A model generated the notes under the pieces. The model was not told the DNA's origin. It did no database searches and worked only from the letters and a program-made list of their open reading frames with translations. A stretch of 64,000 bases of DNA from Armigeres subalbatus. Its lineage: Eukaryota > Arthropoda > Insecta > Diptera > Culicidae. The position numbers and the translations under genes are program-made. Below, piece by piece: positions 1 through 10,193 of the stretch. The stretch spans positions 71,217,481-71,281,480 of the forward strand of contig NC_085141.1 of assembly GCF_024139115.2 (NCBI RefSeq), written 5' to 3'. The stretch's first letter is position 1. Each line of letters opens with the position of its first letter.

Positions 1-773
1 GATCGTCCCATGTTATGAATTTTAAATCTTATCACCATAAATCCCATGTCCGGGTGTTTCCTTCCTTCTACTACTAACAATGTTGTCTCAGAAAAGAACA
101 CCCTACTTCCCACCTGAACTGCAATTCTAAGCTCGCTTGCCCGGCTTATTGGCCTGTATCAAGTGAAAAGTCCCGTTAAGAAATAGACGCCAGCAGCGAG
201 CAACAAGCGTAAAAAAGAAGAAGCCCGTCAACGCGTTGATGATGATGACGCTTTGGCAGACAAAGAATCGGGATACAAGACACTAGCTGATTGGCCCACC
301 AATTGGGAAGCAGAGAAGATTCAAAATAAGGTATAAAAGAAAAGTGCATTCGCTCGCAGAGCATTCAGTCTTTTTCATACCATCACTAGAAATTCGCGGT
401 TATTTGAAAAGATCGTTTTCTTACTTTTTGCACTTAGCCGAAGCAAAAAGCCTTTTTCAAGGCTCTAAGAGTTAAAAATAATGTTCTCCTTCAGTCGCTA
501 TCGCACGGATTAGAAGGCCCTTCAGTGGAAGGGCTGAGATACAGTCTACATCCCCTGCTGAGCCAACTTGTGGTTTATTTCAGGCAGTCCTTCAGTGGGA
601 AGGTTGCCACTGTCGAGGCTAATATTTCGTGACCGGACAGATACTTCCTGAATTTATTTATCCAAAATAGTTGATGTGAGAAATTTGGACATATTATGTA
701 TCTTAAAGGCATGGTCAAGTCAAGTCCTACGTCCACTTAGCGGTTATGTCACAGACATTATCCACTGTTCGTT
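1..773. repeat. Left arm of a distant inverted repeat
   Basis: This segment is the reverse complement, with point changes and small gaps, of 56953-58097. Shared landmarks in both arms are a hairpin with arms AGCCTT/AAGGCT, a CGCGGTTATTTGAAAAGATC stretch, and a segment around 700-770 containing TACGTCCACTTAGCGG. The left arm lacks about 110 bp present in the right arm near 57070-57180; the right arm carries a SINE (57337-57630) that the left arm lacks. The repeat runs off the left edge of the window. A short reading frame at 176-364 (minus) is conserved with a one-codon, frame-preserving length difference at 57729-57968, but both strands are open there and I do not recognise a protein. Confidence 0.85.
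449..464 (+). other. 6-bp stem, TTTC-loop hairpin
   Basis: AGCCTTTTTCAAGGCT folds into a 6-bp stem with a 4-nt TTTC loop, is preceded by CAAAA and followed by CTAAGAG. The size, the loop and the purines downstream match the geometry of metazoan histone mRNA 3' stem-loops, though the first pair is A-T instead of the usual G-C. The same hairpin is present in the inverted arm at 57630-57645, where a SINE landed on it and duplicated GCCTTGAAAA. No histone coding sequence is visible upstream, so the resemblance may be chance. Confidence 0.4.
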
Positions 774-779
774 TTTCCA

Positions 780-1270
780 AATGACTCCTATGTCGACCGA
801 TTACAAACTTTGGAACTCACGTTTTTATGCTCAAAGATTTTTGTTTACTATATCTTGTCGCAGCAAATAACGACAGCTTGTTTCAAACCTGGCTATCAAG
901 ATCATCATCAATTGCTAACATGATGATATCTTTTTCGACCGCTCTTTGATGAGGGATAATATCTTTGCACAAGCATCCTGTGCTCAGGTCATGTTTCAAT
1001 GCCTGTGGAACAGTGAATGTCAACATTATTGAAATCAACATTTAACTTGTTTAAATTTGCAAAAAAATACACATTTACTCTTAACATAGCTCGGAACAAT
1101 AACATCAAAGTATGTTGGCGATTCATGCTTTGTATATGGGGATTCAACATCATAATGATGTGAACTCGACAGGTTTCTCGAATTCAACGAAAAAATGGAC
1201 ACACCGAAAAACTTTTCATGTCATCATAATGCTCATCAATAGGCCACATGGAGTGTATTTTTTGAAACCC
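780..1270. other. Unannotated AT-rich stretch
   Basis: Only short open frames are present, for example 1112-1318, and none resembles a known protein or has a recognisable promoter. No repeat partner was found elsewhere in the window. Confidence 0.5.
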
Positions 1271-1280
1271 TTCCCAACTA

Positions 1281-1437
1281 AGGGAAGATCCATTAATTAC
1301 GTAACGCTAAAATCGTAAACCTTCAACCCCCTCCTATGACAAAGTTTTTGTATGAAAAATCTGAAAATTTTGTATGGATTGTCACACTTCAGGCAACCCC
1401 CTCCAAGCGTTACTTACGTAATTTATGGATGTTCCCT
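1281..1437. repeat. MITE with TTACGTAA-type inverted ends
   Basis: About 157 bp bounded by AGGGAAGATCC and GGATGTTCCCT, with an inner inverted pair ATTACGTAACGC / GCGTTACTTACGTAAT. The interior holds CCCCCTCC tracts and TTTTTGTATGAA. Related copies are at about 52090-52271 and 62312-62481. It has no coding capacity and is a non-autonomous DNA transposon by structure. The target duplication is not clear in this copy. Confidence 0.7.
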
Positions 1438-1736
1438 AGTAGGCGTTTTGCCTCAGGAGTTTTCCGGCTGAGCAATGTGCTTTTTTAATTAAAGAATATG
1501 ATTAAGATTTTCTTTTTTTATGACATCGGCTAGCTATTATGTTTAATTGTTATGAGGTAAACTACCCATGAAAATCGTTCCTGCTAAGACATTAGAGCTT
1601 AGGTAGGGCACATAGTCACATATCTAGGAACTTTTGGAATGGTGATTGTGCTCTTAATTACAACTGTTTTGGCCAACTAACGTACCGAACAGAAGGATTA
1701 GCTTGCGATCTATCTGATAATAACGTAGGGTTAGGC

Positions 1737-1852
1737 TCATTTGACCGAATGCCGTTTGGCCGTATGTCGTTTGACCGAATGTCATTTTGCCGAACGGGTC
1801 ATTTGGACGAACGCCATTTGGCCGAATGCCGTTTGGCCGAATAGTTGAAATA
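1737..1852. repeat. Minisatellite of TTTGGCCGAATGCCG units
   Basis: Imperfect 11-15 bp units built around TTTGGCCGAA repeat about eight times, differing by single bases (GACCGAATG, GCCGAACGG). The same motif forms blocks at about 16310-16760, 17910-18080 and 23815-23985. TTGGCCAA-like cores are nearly palindromic. Confidence 0.75.
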
Positions 1853-2035
1853 CGTTTCCTTATTAAGTGAGTAGTGGGAAGCGAGAATCAATAAGGGTTT
1901 GTAGTGGGAAGCAAGAAGTGCGAAGTGACAAATAAGAATTGAATAGGGTGAAGTTACTGATAAGAAGTGAGAAGTGATAAGTGGGATAGCGAGTAACAAG
2001 CAATACGAAGCAAGATTATCTCTGAATGAAGAATA

Positions 2036-2801
2036 ACTAAAGAAGAAGAAAGAAGAAAGAATCAAAAAAGAATAAGGAAAAAAAAGTAAAAAATAATGAG
2101 GAAAAAAGAAAAAGGAAAAAAGAAGAAGGAAGAGGGAAGAAGAAAGAAGTAAAAAGGAAGAATGAAGAAAAAAGAAGGCAGAGGGAGGAAGCAAGAAGGA
2201 AAAAGGAAAAGGGAAGAAGGAAGAAGGAAGAAGAATGAAGGAAGAAGGAAGAAAGAAGAAGGAAGAAGGTAGAAAAAGATGGTGGAAAGAAGATGAAAGA
2301 GGGAAGAAGAAAAAAAAGAAGACGGAGCAAGAAGGAAGAAGAAAGAAGGAAAAAGGAAGAAGAAAGAAGAAAGAAGAAGAAAGAGGGAAGAAGGAAGAAG
2401 GAAGAAGGAAAAAGATAGAAGGAAGAAAAAGGAAGAAGAAAGAAAGAAGAGGGAATAAGGAAGAAGATATAAGGAAAAAGGAAGAAAGAAGAAGAAAGAA
2501 GAAAACGAAAAAGGGAGGATGAAGAAGGACGAAAGAAGAAGGAACAAGGAAGAAAAAAAAGGAACAAGGAAGAAAGAAGTAGGAACAATGAAGAAATAAG
2601 AAGGAAGACGGTAGAATGAAAAATGAAAAAGGAAGAAAGATGAAATAGAAGGAAGTAAGAAGACAGAAGAGGGAATAAGGAATAAGGAAAAAGTAAAAAG
2701 GAAAAAAGTGAGGAAGAAGGGAGGAGGGAGGAGGGAGAAAGAAGAAGGAACAATGAAGAAAGAGGAAGGACAAAGAAAGAAGGAACAAGGAAAGAAAAGG
2801 A
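2036..2801 (+). repeat. Purine tract (GAAGGAA)n, about 0.77 kb
   Basis: Almost uninterrupted A and G on the plus strand, built of GAAGAA, GGAAGAAGG and AAAGAAG units. The long open frames on the minus strand here (Phe/Ser/Leu only) are a by-product of the pyrimidine strand lacking stop codons and are not genes. Tracts of this kind can form triplex (H) DNA and expand by slippage. Confidence 0.95.
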
Positions 2802-2807
2802 GTTCCT

Positions 2808-3364
2808 AGATATATAAACAAACTCTAAGTAGCGTATTATGGACTCGATTATGTACTAGCTAATTGGAGGCCTCCTTAGCCGTGCGGTAAGACGCGCGGC
2901 TACAAAGCAAGACCATTCTGAGGGTGGCTAGGTTCGATTCCCGGTGCCTAGGCAATTTTCGGATTGGAAATTGTCTCGACTTCCCTGGGCATAAAAGTAT
3001 CATCGCGATAGCCTCATGATAGATGAATGCAAGAATGGTAACCTGGCTTAGAAACCTCGCAGTTAATAACTGTGGAAGTGCTTAATGAACACTAAGCAGC
3101 AAGGCTGGTCTGTCCCAGTGTGGAGATGTGATGCCAATAAGAAGAAGAAGATGTACGAGCTAGTGCTAGCTACATAATTTTAAATTGCTTGCTTTAGTAG
3201 TAAAAATGAATGTTTTTGTGAATTTTATGTATGAAACACGTTGTTGATACCTTTTACTTGTCATCTGGTGCAGCAGAACTACAATTTGCAAGAGAATCGC
3301 TCTAGTGGAGCGACTAAAGTATATTTCTGTTGTTACGGGGTCAATTACTAGAACTCAATCCGTA
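2808..3364. repeat. Interspersed repeat, copy 1 (partner at 44157)
   Basis: The flanks of the SINE at 2865-3150 match 44157-44409. Shared landmarks are ATAAACAAACTC, AGCGTATTATGGAC, GCTTTAGTAGTAA and a long block with CATCTGGTGCAGCAGAAC. The 44-kb copy lacks the SINE, giving an empty-site comparison. The family is unrecognised. In the 44-kb copy it directly follows a truncated RTE-like coding region, so it may be a downstream part of that element. Confidence 0.7.
2865..3150 (+). mobile_element. tRNA-derived SINE, copy 1
   Basis: Starts with CCTCCTTAGCCGTGCGGTAAG (A-box region). The B box GGTTCGATTCC lies near 2932, giving an internal RNA polymerase III promoter. The body contains TCGCAGTTAATAACTGTGG and the 3' end is GATGCCAATAAGAAGAAG with a GAA-repeat tail. 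Flanking duplications ATGTACTAGCTAAT (2851-2864) and ATGTACGAGCTAGT (3151-3164) differ at two positions, so the insertion is not recent. It resembles Feilai/SINE200-type mosquito SINEs; that family assignment is from memory. Confidence 0.88.
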
Positions 3365-3369
3365 CACAG

Positions 3370-4005
3370 CGAGCAACAGTAATAATTACTCGAATTTTTA
3401 TCCGCTCCTACAGTTTATATCGAAATTAATTTATCAAGTAGTAATTCGATACTTCTCGTAAATAATCAAGAAACTATTCATTAAGGTCGATTTATACATA
3501 TGTACAACATGTGATAGATAACGTTCGGAAAAGGTATTGTAGGGTAATCACTCCCTTCGCTGGGGTTTGATCCCACGAAACCAGTTCGCTAAACAGGTGC
3601 TTTCCCAACTTTCTTAGTGCATTGCTTTTTGTACTTTTTAACCTTTCTTAGTGCATTGGGGTCTATTTTGGCCCATAGATGATTTCAAAAGGAAAACCGT
3701 TTAACGGTAAGTAGCGTTCAGTGATTTCTAGGCAACAACAAAAAAAAGTGACGCATTGTGCATTACCCGGATAGAAGCCATGAATTGAAAGACAAAACAA
3801 AATATGAACTTCATTAATATAAGAGATAAAAGAAATGACAACAATATAACAAATCTGAGATGAACCAACCCAGGACTGAAAACCTCAATAAAAAAGAAAA
3901 AAGAACAAAAAAATGCACTGGAATTCCATTTTAATATCAATATATGTTATGGATCAAAACAAACTAATAGCACGAGATATTGATCACTTATTACAAATAA
4001 CATAA
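3370..4005. other. AT-rich stretch, no gene seen
   Basis: No open frame of note. A degenerate tRNA-like segment lies at about 3545-3620 (annotated separately), followed by a short duplication of TTTCTTAGTGCATTG near 3610 and 3643. Confidence 0.5.
3520..3620 (-). repeat. Degenerate tRNA-like repeat, copy 1
   Basis: On the minus strand a B-box-like GGGATCAAACCCC is followed by GCGAAGGGAGTGATTACC and then CTACAATACCTTTTCC. The same order (tRNA T arm, acceptor end, GTGGTTACCTCCAATACATTTTCC-like flank) is seen at 18169-18243, 40710-40800 and 46315-46389. This copy has too many mismatches to fold as a functional tRNA. Confidence 0.55.
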
Positions 4006-4021
4006 CATTATTTCCTCATGA

Positions 4022-4265
4022 GAGAACCTTCCTTAGTCGCACGGTAAGATGGGCGTCTATAAAGCAAGACCTTGCTGAAGGTGACTAGGGTCGATTCCCG
4101 GTCCGGTCTAGGAATTTTTCTCGACTTCGTGTTCATGATATACGAATGCAAAAAATGGTAACTTGGCTTAGAAACCTCGCAGTTAACAAATGTGGAAGTG
4201 CTGAAAGAACTAGGAATCAATGTCCCAGTGGGGGATGTAATGCCAATAATTATAGGAAGAAGAGG
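4022..4265 (+). mobile_element. tRNA-derived SINE, copy 2
   Basis: Same family as 2865-3150: A-box-like CCTTAGTCGCACGGTAAG, B box GGGTCGATTCCC, body ATGGTAACTTGGCTTAG and 3' end AATGCCAATAAT...GGAAGAAG. It is flanked by a perfect 12-bp duplication ATTTCCTCATGA at 4010-4021 and 4266-4277. It is more diverged and about 40 bp shorter in the middle than copy 1. Confidence 0.88.
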
Positions 4266-4279
4266 ATTTCCTCATGATA

Positions 4280-7009
4280 TTTCAGTGCAAAGTATTGATA
4301 TTATAGTCTGAAGTCTATGATCTTTTATCTCTTATATCAATCACATCCATCTCATTTAGCTATCAAATCACGATTTGCTATTATTGAGCTATTCACATCT
4401 GCTTAAAAAAACACGCTAAAAACAATTGCATGAAAAGAACACTATGGATCTTGGATCATGATGGAGGCACTGCTGTCCTCGTCGATTTGAAATGAAATAG
4501 TCAATACCACATTGAGACTCATGCTAAGTTAAGACAAGGCAAGTGAATTGAACAAGTCGCTCAAATTGAATGCGAATTCAACTCACTTGAACGAAAAGAA
4601 AGTTGAACAAGTTGATACAAGGTACACTGTAAACCCAGTAATACTGTAAACCCAGTAATAATTAAAGAAATAAAAAAATACCATTTTTTTTACCGATGTA
4701 TGGATCTGTCAAAATAAAGATTAATTTATTTTGGCAATAATGTGTTTTTTTTGCCCACTTTAATATTCCTTGTTTTTACCCATTAATGAGTGAAAAGCAA
4801 GTTCAGTTTCTAACAAAAGACTGGAGGAGCTGTTGGCAGAAGAATGATAAGAGATTTTATTTTAACTTTTATTAGGGGAACTGTTCCATTTTCCATCTCA
4901 CTGAGCATATATTCATCTCATCGCAAAGAAATACAGCACCAATCTCGTCGCTTCTTTTTGCTAACACGCGTGCTCACTGGTGAAAAAAATCACAAAAATA
5001 AGAAACAAACTAAATTCCTTTTCATTGTTTTGTTTTTGATGGGATGGAAATAGGAGCTATGAGGTGTAGTGCCAAACCGTTCCCCTATATGAAATAATCA
5101 AAATGATTTATATTTCTATTCCAGTTGGCAGACGCCTTTGTATCATATTCTAACTTGAACTAGACCACGTAGCCAATATGTACCACGCGATTCGAATAAA
5201 AACACGACCAATTTCGGAACACCCTCAAGCGCAGCATAATAAACTGGCCAATAAACTGGTCCATCCTCGAATCAATGTTTGTTCGCATACATCAAGGCTG
5301 TTCTCCACCATTTGGAGCCGAATCAGGAGATCCTGCACGGTGTTCAGTCGGCTGCCGGTGATTCACAATCCGAAAAGGAATTTTATACGGTAATTTTAAT
5401 ACTTCCAGATAAATGATTTTTTAACTGACTGGTTCTTTTTCGCAGTAACCGAATAATGTCGGGTTGATTACTTCTGAACCAACCGATTCCAGGATTTGAA
5501 TTGTAAGGAAGTTCTTTGACTGATAGCGAACCGGGAAAAAAGGTTCCTCATATAGTGAATTTGGAGGATTTGCAGTAGACTTACATGCACTATGATGTCT
5601 TTATCGTGTGTCAAGTTTTACTTTTAATATTTAAATTATTAATAAAGAATTTTTCCATAAGCCCTATACTGCCGTTATTCGCATAACTGTCCCATGTCCA
5701 TAGGAAATCCCAGCAAACATGGGACAACTATGCGTTTAAGCATATTAATGCGTTGATTGTTTTAGTATACTAAATTGAAATAATAAATGGTTTTTTAATT
5801 GTCAGCAAGAGTAAAAACCATACATTTTCGTCAATTCCTATTTTCGAATAATAAGTAAAAGTTACTTCTGAATTTGACGTACAGTCCTTTTACCCATTAT
5901 TGAGTAAACGCTGTCTAGTCTAGTCTAGTCTAGTCTATACATACACAGCCAGTACCTATTATTGAGTAAACGCTGTTTGCTTTTTTAATGAGTTGAACTA
6001 TTTAACTTCATAGTGGGTATTTTGTACACAGTAAAGAGTACATTAGTGGCACAGTGTACGAAATTTGAATTGTATTAGATCTTCTGGAAATGTTTGAGTA
6101 ATTTATTAAAAAACCTCTAGAAAGTCTTTGAAATATTTCTCCAAGAATTTTCAATTCTTAAAATTCCTGAGAATATCCGAAACAGTAATATAATGAATAC
6201 ACTGTAAAATACACTCGATAAAAAATAAGGATTGTAGTCAATCCATCATTATATTTTTTCAGGTATTCCCAGAAATTTCTTGTAATGTTCATCCAGTTGT
6301 TATTTCATAAATTGATCTTCTTTCTTTTTTATTCAGACTAAGGCCGAAGTGGCCTGTGCGGTCTCTCCATTCGGCTCGTTCCATGTCCCAGCCGTCCTAA
6401 AAGGATTAATGAAAATTTTACCTTTGACCTGTGGAGTTAGATTTGTGCTTATGTCGAATTTTACGAATTTTGTGGGATTTTAGGATGGTCAGAAAACAAT
6501 TTACTCATCATTACTCAGCGTCAGCGCTGAAAATTGCATGGCTACTAGCTTTCAATATAAAGTTTTAATTTGAACCAAATCGTGCAACCCGATTGAGCTA
6601 CATATTTGAGCTTTTTCAGTACAGATCATTTTGTATATGTATAGCCTTATGCTATTAAACAATTAGAGCATTTTGTCAAATGTTATTAGCAGTAAATAAA
6701 ATTTCGCGTGGAAACTTAAAAGATCTCTAGGAGGATCCAAAAACATAAATCGTCCTGAAAAATTAATACGGTTGACATTCCACAAAACATATCACTACAT
6801 AATGATCATTTGTCTAGAGGATCTAAATTGAAAAATACGCAAGAACAAAACTACTTTGCTTCTCAGTGAAACAGGGAAATCAAGTTTCCAATAGCATTAA
6901 GTCTGCTCACCTTTCCGTTTCCCACTCTAAGGCTACTCCGGCCTTGGTCCGAATAAAGGAATAAACAAATGAAAAAAATATGGTCCTATCGCTTACCCAA
7001 ATGTTATTC
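4280..7009. other. Unrecognised AT-rich DNA
   Basis: No convincing gene. Small features: a 16-bp tandem duplication CTGTAAACCCAGTAAT near 4628-4660; related TTTTACCCATTATTGAGT motifs near 4775, 5888 and 5955; a five-unit TCTAG microsatellite at 5914-5936; and a fragment ACTAAGGCCGAAGTGGCC near 6338 that resembles AAGGCCAGTTCGGCCTTAG near 26860 and probably marks the end of another small repeat. Confidence 0.5.
5914..5936. repeat. (TCTAG)n microsatellite
   Basis: Five near-perfect pentanucleotide units TCTAG. They lie between two copies of ATTATTGAGTAAACGCTGT, so the surrounding about 60 bp is itself a local duplication. Confidence 0.85.
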
Positions 7010-7528
7010 TTTGGAAAAACTGCTACGGTGCTACTCAAGGCGACGATGAATCGGTTGATGTGCGTAGTTCGAGTTCCAAGAGTATTCTCGAGTCCCTTCA
7101 AAACACGCAGAGGGTTTCGGTAAGGTGATGGTCTTTCGTGTCTGCCATTCAACATCGCTTTAGAGGAAGTAATACGAAGGGAACAGATTGACACGAGTGG
7201 TACGATTTCCACGAAGTCCGTTCAGTTTTTTGGTTTCGCCGACGACATTTATATTGTGGCACGTAACTTTGAGAGGATGGAGGAGGCCTACATCAGACTG
7301 AAAAGTGAAGCTACACGAATTGGACTAGTCATCAACACGTCGAAGACGAAGTACATGAGTTTGTATTAGTGGTGACGATCATGAGTTTGTATTAGTGGTG
7401 ACGAAATCGAGGTGGGTGAAAAATTCGTGTACTTGGACTCACTGGTGGCCTCCGATAACAATACCAGAAGAGGAATTCGAAGACGCATCATGGCATGGCA
7501 ATCGTACGTACTTTGGACTTCGCGAAAC
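7010..7528 (+). pseudogene. RTE-like reverse transcriptase fragment, 5' half
   Basis: Plus-strand sequence matches the middle of the RTE-like coding region at 43014-44165. It covers the segment before the catalytic box (RRGFR-like), the box itself with an intact FADD (GFADDIYIV), then RLKSE, TSKTKYM and the EFVYL segment up to YFGLRE. Internal stops, frameshifts and a 25-bp tandem duplication (about 7350-7402) break it. It ends exactly at a CGCGAAAC target duplication; the rest of the protein resumes at 25558 after an 18-kb insertion. JAM1/RTE clade membership is inferred from motif style. Confidence 0.8.
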
Positions 7529-8805
7529 TAAGCATATGCGGTATTTCGAAAAATTTCGTTTCAGGTAGTTCGAAACGAAATTCCGCGGAATTTGAGCATG
7601 GCGAAATCTGATTTCTTCATTTCGTTTCGTAAAATTACAAAAATTTCGCTAGAAAAAAACAGCTGCTCACGAAATTTAACGGAATTCCGCGGAATTTCGA
7701 AACAAATTTTAACTTAAACTATACTTTATATTATGCATCTCGAGAAAATATAGAATACTGCGGCGCCCTGCTGGCTGCTTCTCAGGTAATCGCAACAGTC
7801 ACTAAACACGACAGAGTCGATAAAAATCTTACCCACCGTATTCATTTGTCATGATAAACACTCTCCATGTACTTAGTGACTCCGGTTGCCTCTCACTAAT
7901 ACAATCGAGTACTGCTGTCATTTGGCGAAAAGCACGTGGTTTTGTTTTGAGAGGAAAAATTTTCCCTATCTTTTAACCCGGCGGCTATCTTGACGTCTAC
8001 TTTCGCAGTCGAGCCTGCGAGAGTAAGACCGCCGCGAAAGTCTAGAAAAAGATAAGCGCGACAATATTATCAAAAATTTTGGCTGCGCCGCTGAACTAAA
8101 TCATAAAACTATTTTCAAAACTTTATGTCATACAATTTTTTGTATTACGCTTACTTCTTCTTCTTCAATGGTTGTACATTCCAACTGGAACTTGATCTGC
8201 TTTTCAACTTAGTACTTAGTAACTTAGTATTCTATTAGCACTAGAGCTGTGCGCCGGTCCGAAAATCGTCGGCGGCGGCGTTTGTCAGAATTTTGGCCGG
8301 CGGCGTGAATCGGCGTGGCAATTTTTTATTACAATCATCCAGAGTTTTCACGGAAAATTCTTCAGAGTTTTCGCGGAAAAGTGTTCGGAAACTCCATAGG
8401 AAATTTAATATAATTTGCATGTTTTTTCCCAATTGCTACACGGAGAAAAATGTGTTAGAATCAACCATATGAATTCTGCAACAATAAAATATTTATTGTT
8501 GATACAACCACAGATAGGGTTGAATCAACCATACGGTCCAGACCGCATCGTGCTTTCGTGCTGTGCGGTTCTTTCTCTCTTTGCGGAAGGAAGTTTTTAA
8601 TACTACCCGAAGCTATTTTAATTTCAACGGTGCTTCTTAGCGCTATTTGTACCCACTGATCCCGTTACGATCTTTGCAAGGACCCGTGCCTTCGTTTTAC
8701 GTTGGACCCGTTTGCGGAAGTAAAATTCCGACAAGCGGTGGTAATCCTGCAGGGACACCGTTCTGGAAAAAAACCTCTTAGAAGGTCACGTCTCCACGCT
8801 CAGCA

Positions 8806-10193
8806 ATGAGTATTAACAAAAACAAGAGGAAGGGGGAGTCTCTGAATTCTCCACTTCCTTCAAAGAAACAAGGTTTCAAGACCGTCCTGCCCAAGCGCGG
8901 AAAAAATAGAAGGAAGCTGGAGAATTCAGATATTTCTTCTAACTCTAATATCGGAAATAATTCTTCTCCAATCGAACTGAGTAATCAGTTCGATTTGATT
9001 AATGATGAAATTGAGCAAATCGAATCTACCTCTAGCCCAGGTGATTCGATTCATGCGAAAAAGCAAAGGATTCCTTCAATTGTGGTATCTGTTGCCGAGT
9101 TTTCTGGCTTCCGGAATGAGATTTTGAGTAACCTTCAGGGGATCAAGGTTTCATTTCAGATTGCTAGGAAGGGTGACTGCCGCGTTTTGCCGGGATCCTT
9201 TGACGATCGCAAACGTCTTCTTCACTATTTAACTGAGAAGCGCCATAAATTCTTCACATACGACGACAAAACTGAGCGATTGTTCAAAGTCGTCTTGAAA
9301 GGTCTCCCCAGTGATGACAAATCACTGGATGAGATTAAAATTGAAATTTCTCAATTACTTGGATTTTCACCAATCCAAGTAATTAAGATGAAAAAGAAAT
9401 CCCATTCTGGTACTTCCCAGAGGGGCATTTCTCAAGAATTTTATTTAGTTCATTTTAACAAAAGTGAACTAAATAATATGAAAAGTTTGGAAAAGGCCTG
9501 TATTATGTCCCATGTCCGTGTTACATGGGAACATTTCCGCAGGCCTGGGGGAAATTTCCAAAACCCTACCCAGTGCCGTAAGTGCCAAAAGTGGGGTCAT
9601 GGAACCAAACATTGTCACATGGATGCTAAATCCATGATTTGTGGTGGAACCTCTCACGTCCTGTGTGTCTGCATGTCCTGTGAGAGAAGATTCCAATAAA
9701 TTTAAGTGCGCAAACTGTGGGGGCAATCATAAATCCAATTTCTGGGAATGCCCTTCACGCAAAAAAGTTTTGAATTCCCGTGCAAAATTGATGACGGGAA
9801 ATTCCAATCGGATCCCAGATTCGATGGGTAGAAATTTTTCAAACGCTCAAATTTCGAAACCGGTTCACAAACAAATTTTCCGCTCGTCAACGGGTAGCAA
9901 GCACTTCAGTAAATTCCAATTTTTCCAATCTACCTACGTATGCAAACATCGCTGCTGGTAGACCAAATTTCTCTTCTCAAAATGAGGTTTATACCCATGT
10001 CCCAACGGAAAATAACGGTCATGTTGCCGATTCAGGTAGCATGACTGCTTCCGATTTTGATTTTTTAACTGAACAATTGCATCACATGATTGATGCAATG
10101 TTCAAAGCAAATACCATTCCTGAAGCTGTTCAGGTTGGTATAAAGTACACACAAAAAATTATTATCGGACTCCGTTTCAATGGATCCAAATAA
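8806..10193 (+). pseudogene. Gag-like ORF1 of Jockey-clade element 1 (frameshifted)
   Basis: Begins MSINKNKRKGESLN with a basic, Ser/Asn-rich N terminus (about residues 1-90). A central RNA-binding region follows (KGLPSDDKSLDEIKIEISQL), then a CX2CX4HX4C zinc knuckle CRKCQKWGHGTKHC near residue 260 and a second knuckle CANCGGNHKSNFWEC in another frame. At least two frameshifts are needed (about 9620-9650 and 9900-9990) to reach the natural end FNGSK at 10193. The stop overlaps the ORF2 start by 14 bases. Such ORF1 proteins coat element RNA. The start is the ATG at 8806 after a 265-base leader. Confidence 0.88.

Noticed and set aside
2235..2522. Lys/Glu/Arg-only frame on the plus strand
   Set aside because: Same low-complexity purine tract read in another frame.
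1799..2821. A 340-residue open frame on the minus strand
   Set aside because: It is the pyrimidine strand of the GAAGGAA tract. The Phe/Ser/Leu-only sequence reflects lack of stop codons in TTC repeats, not a protein.
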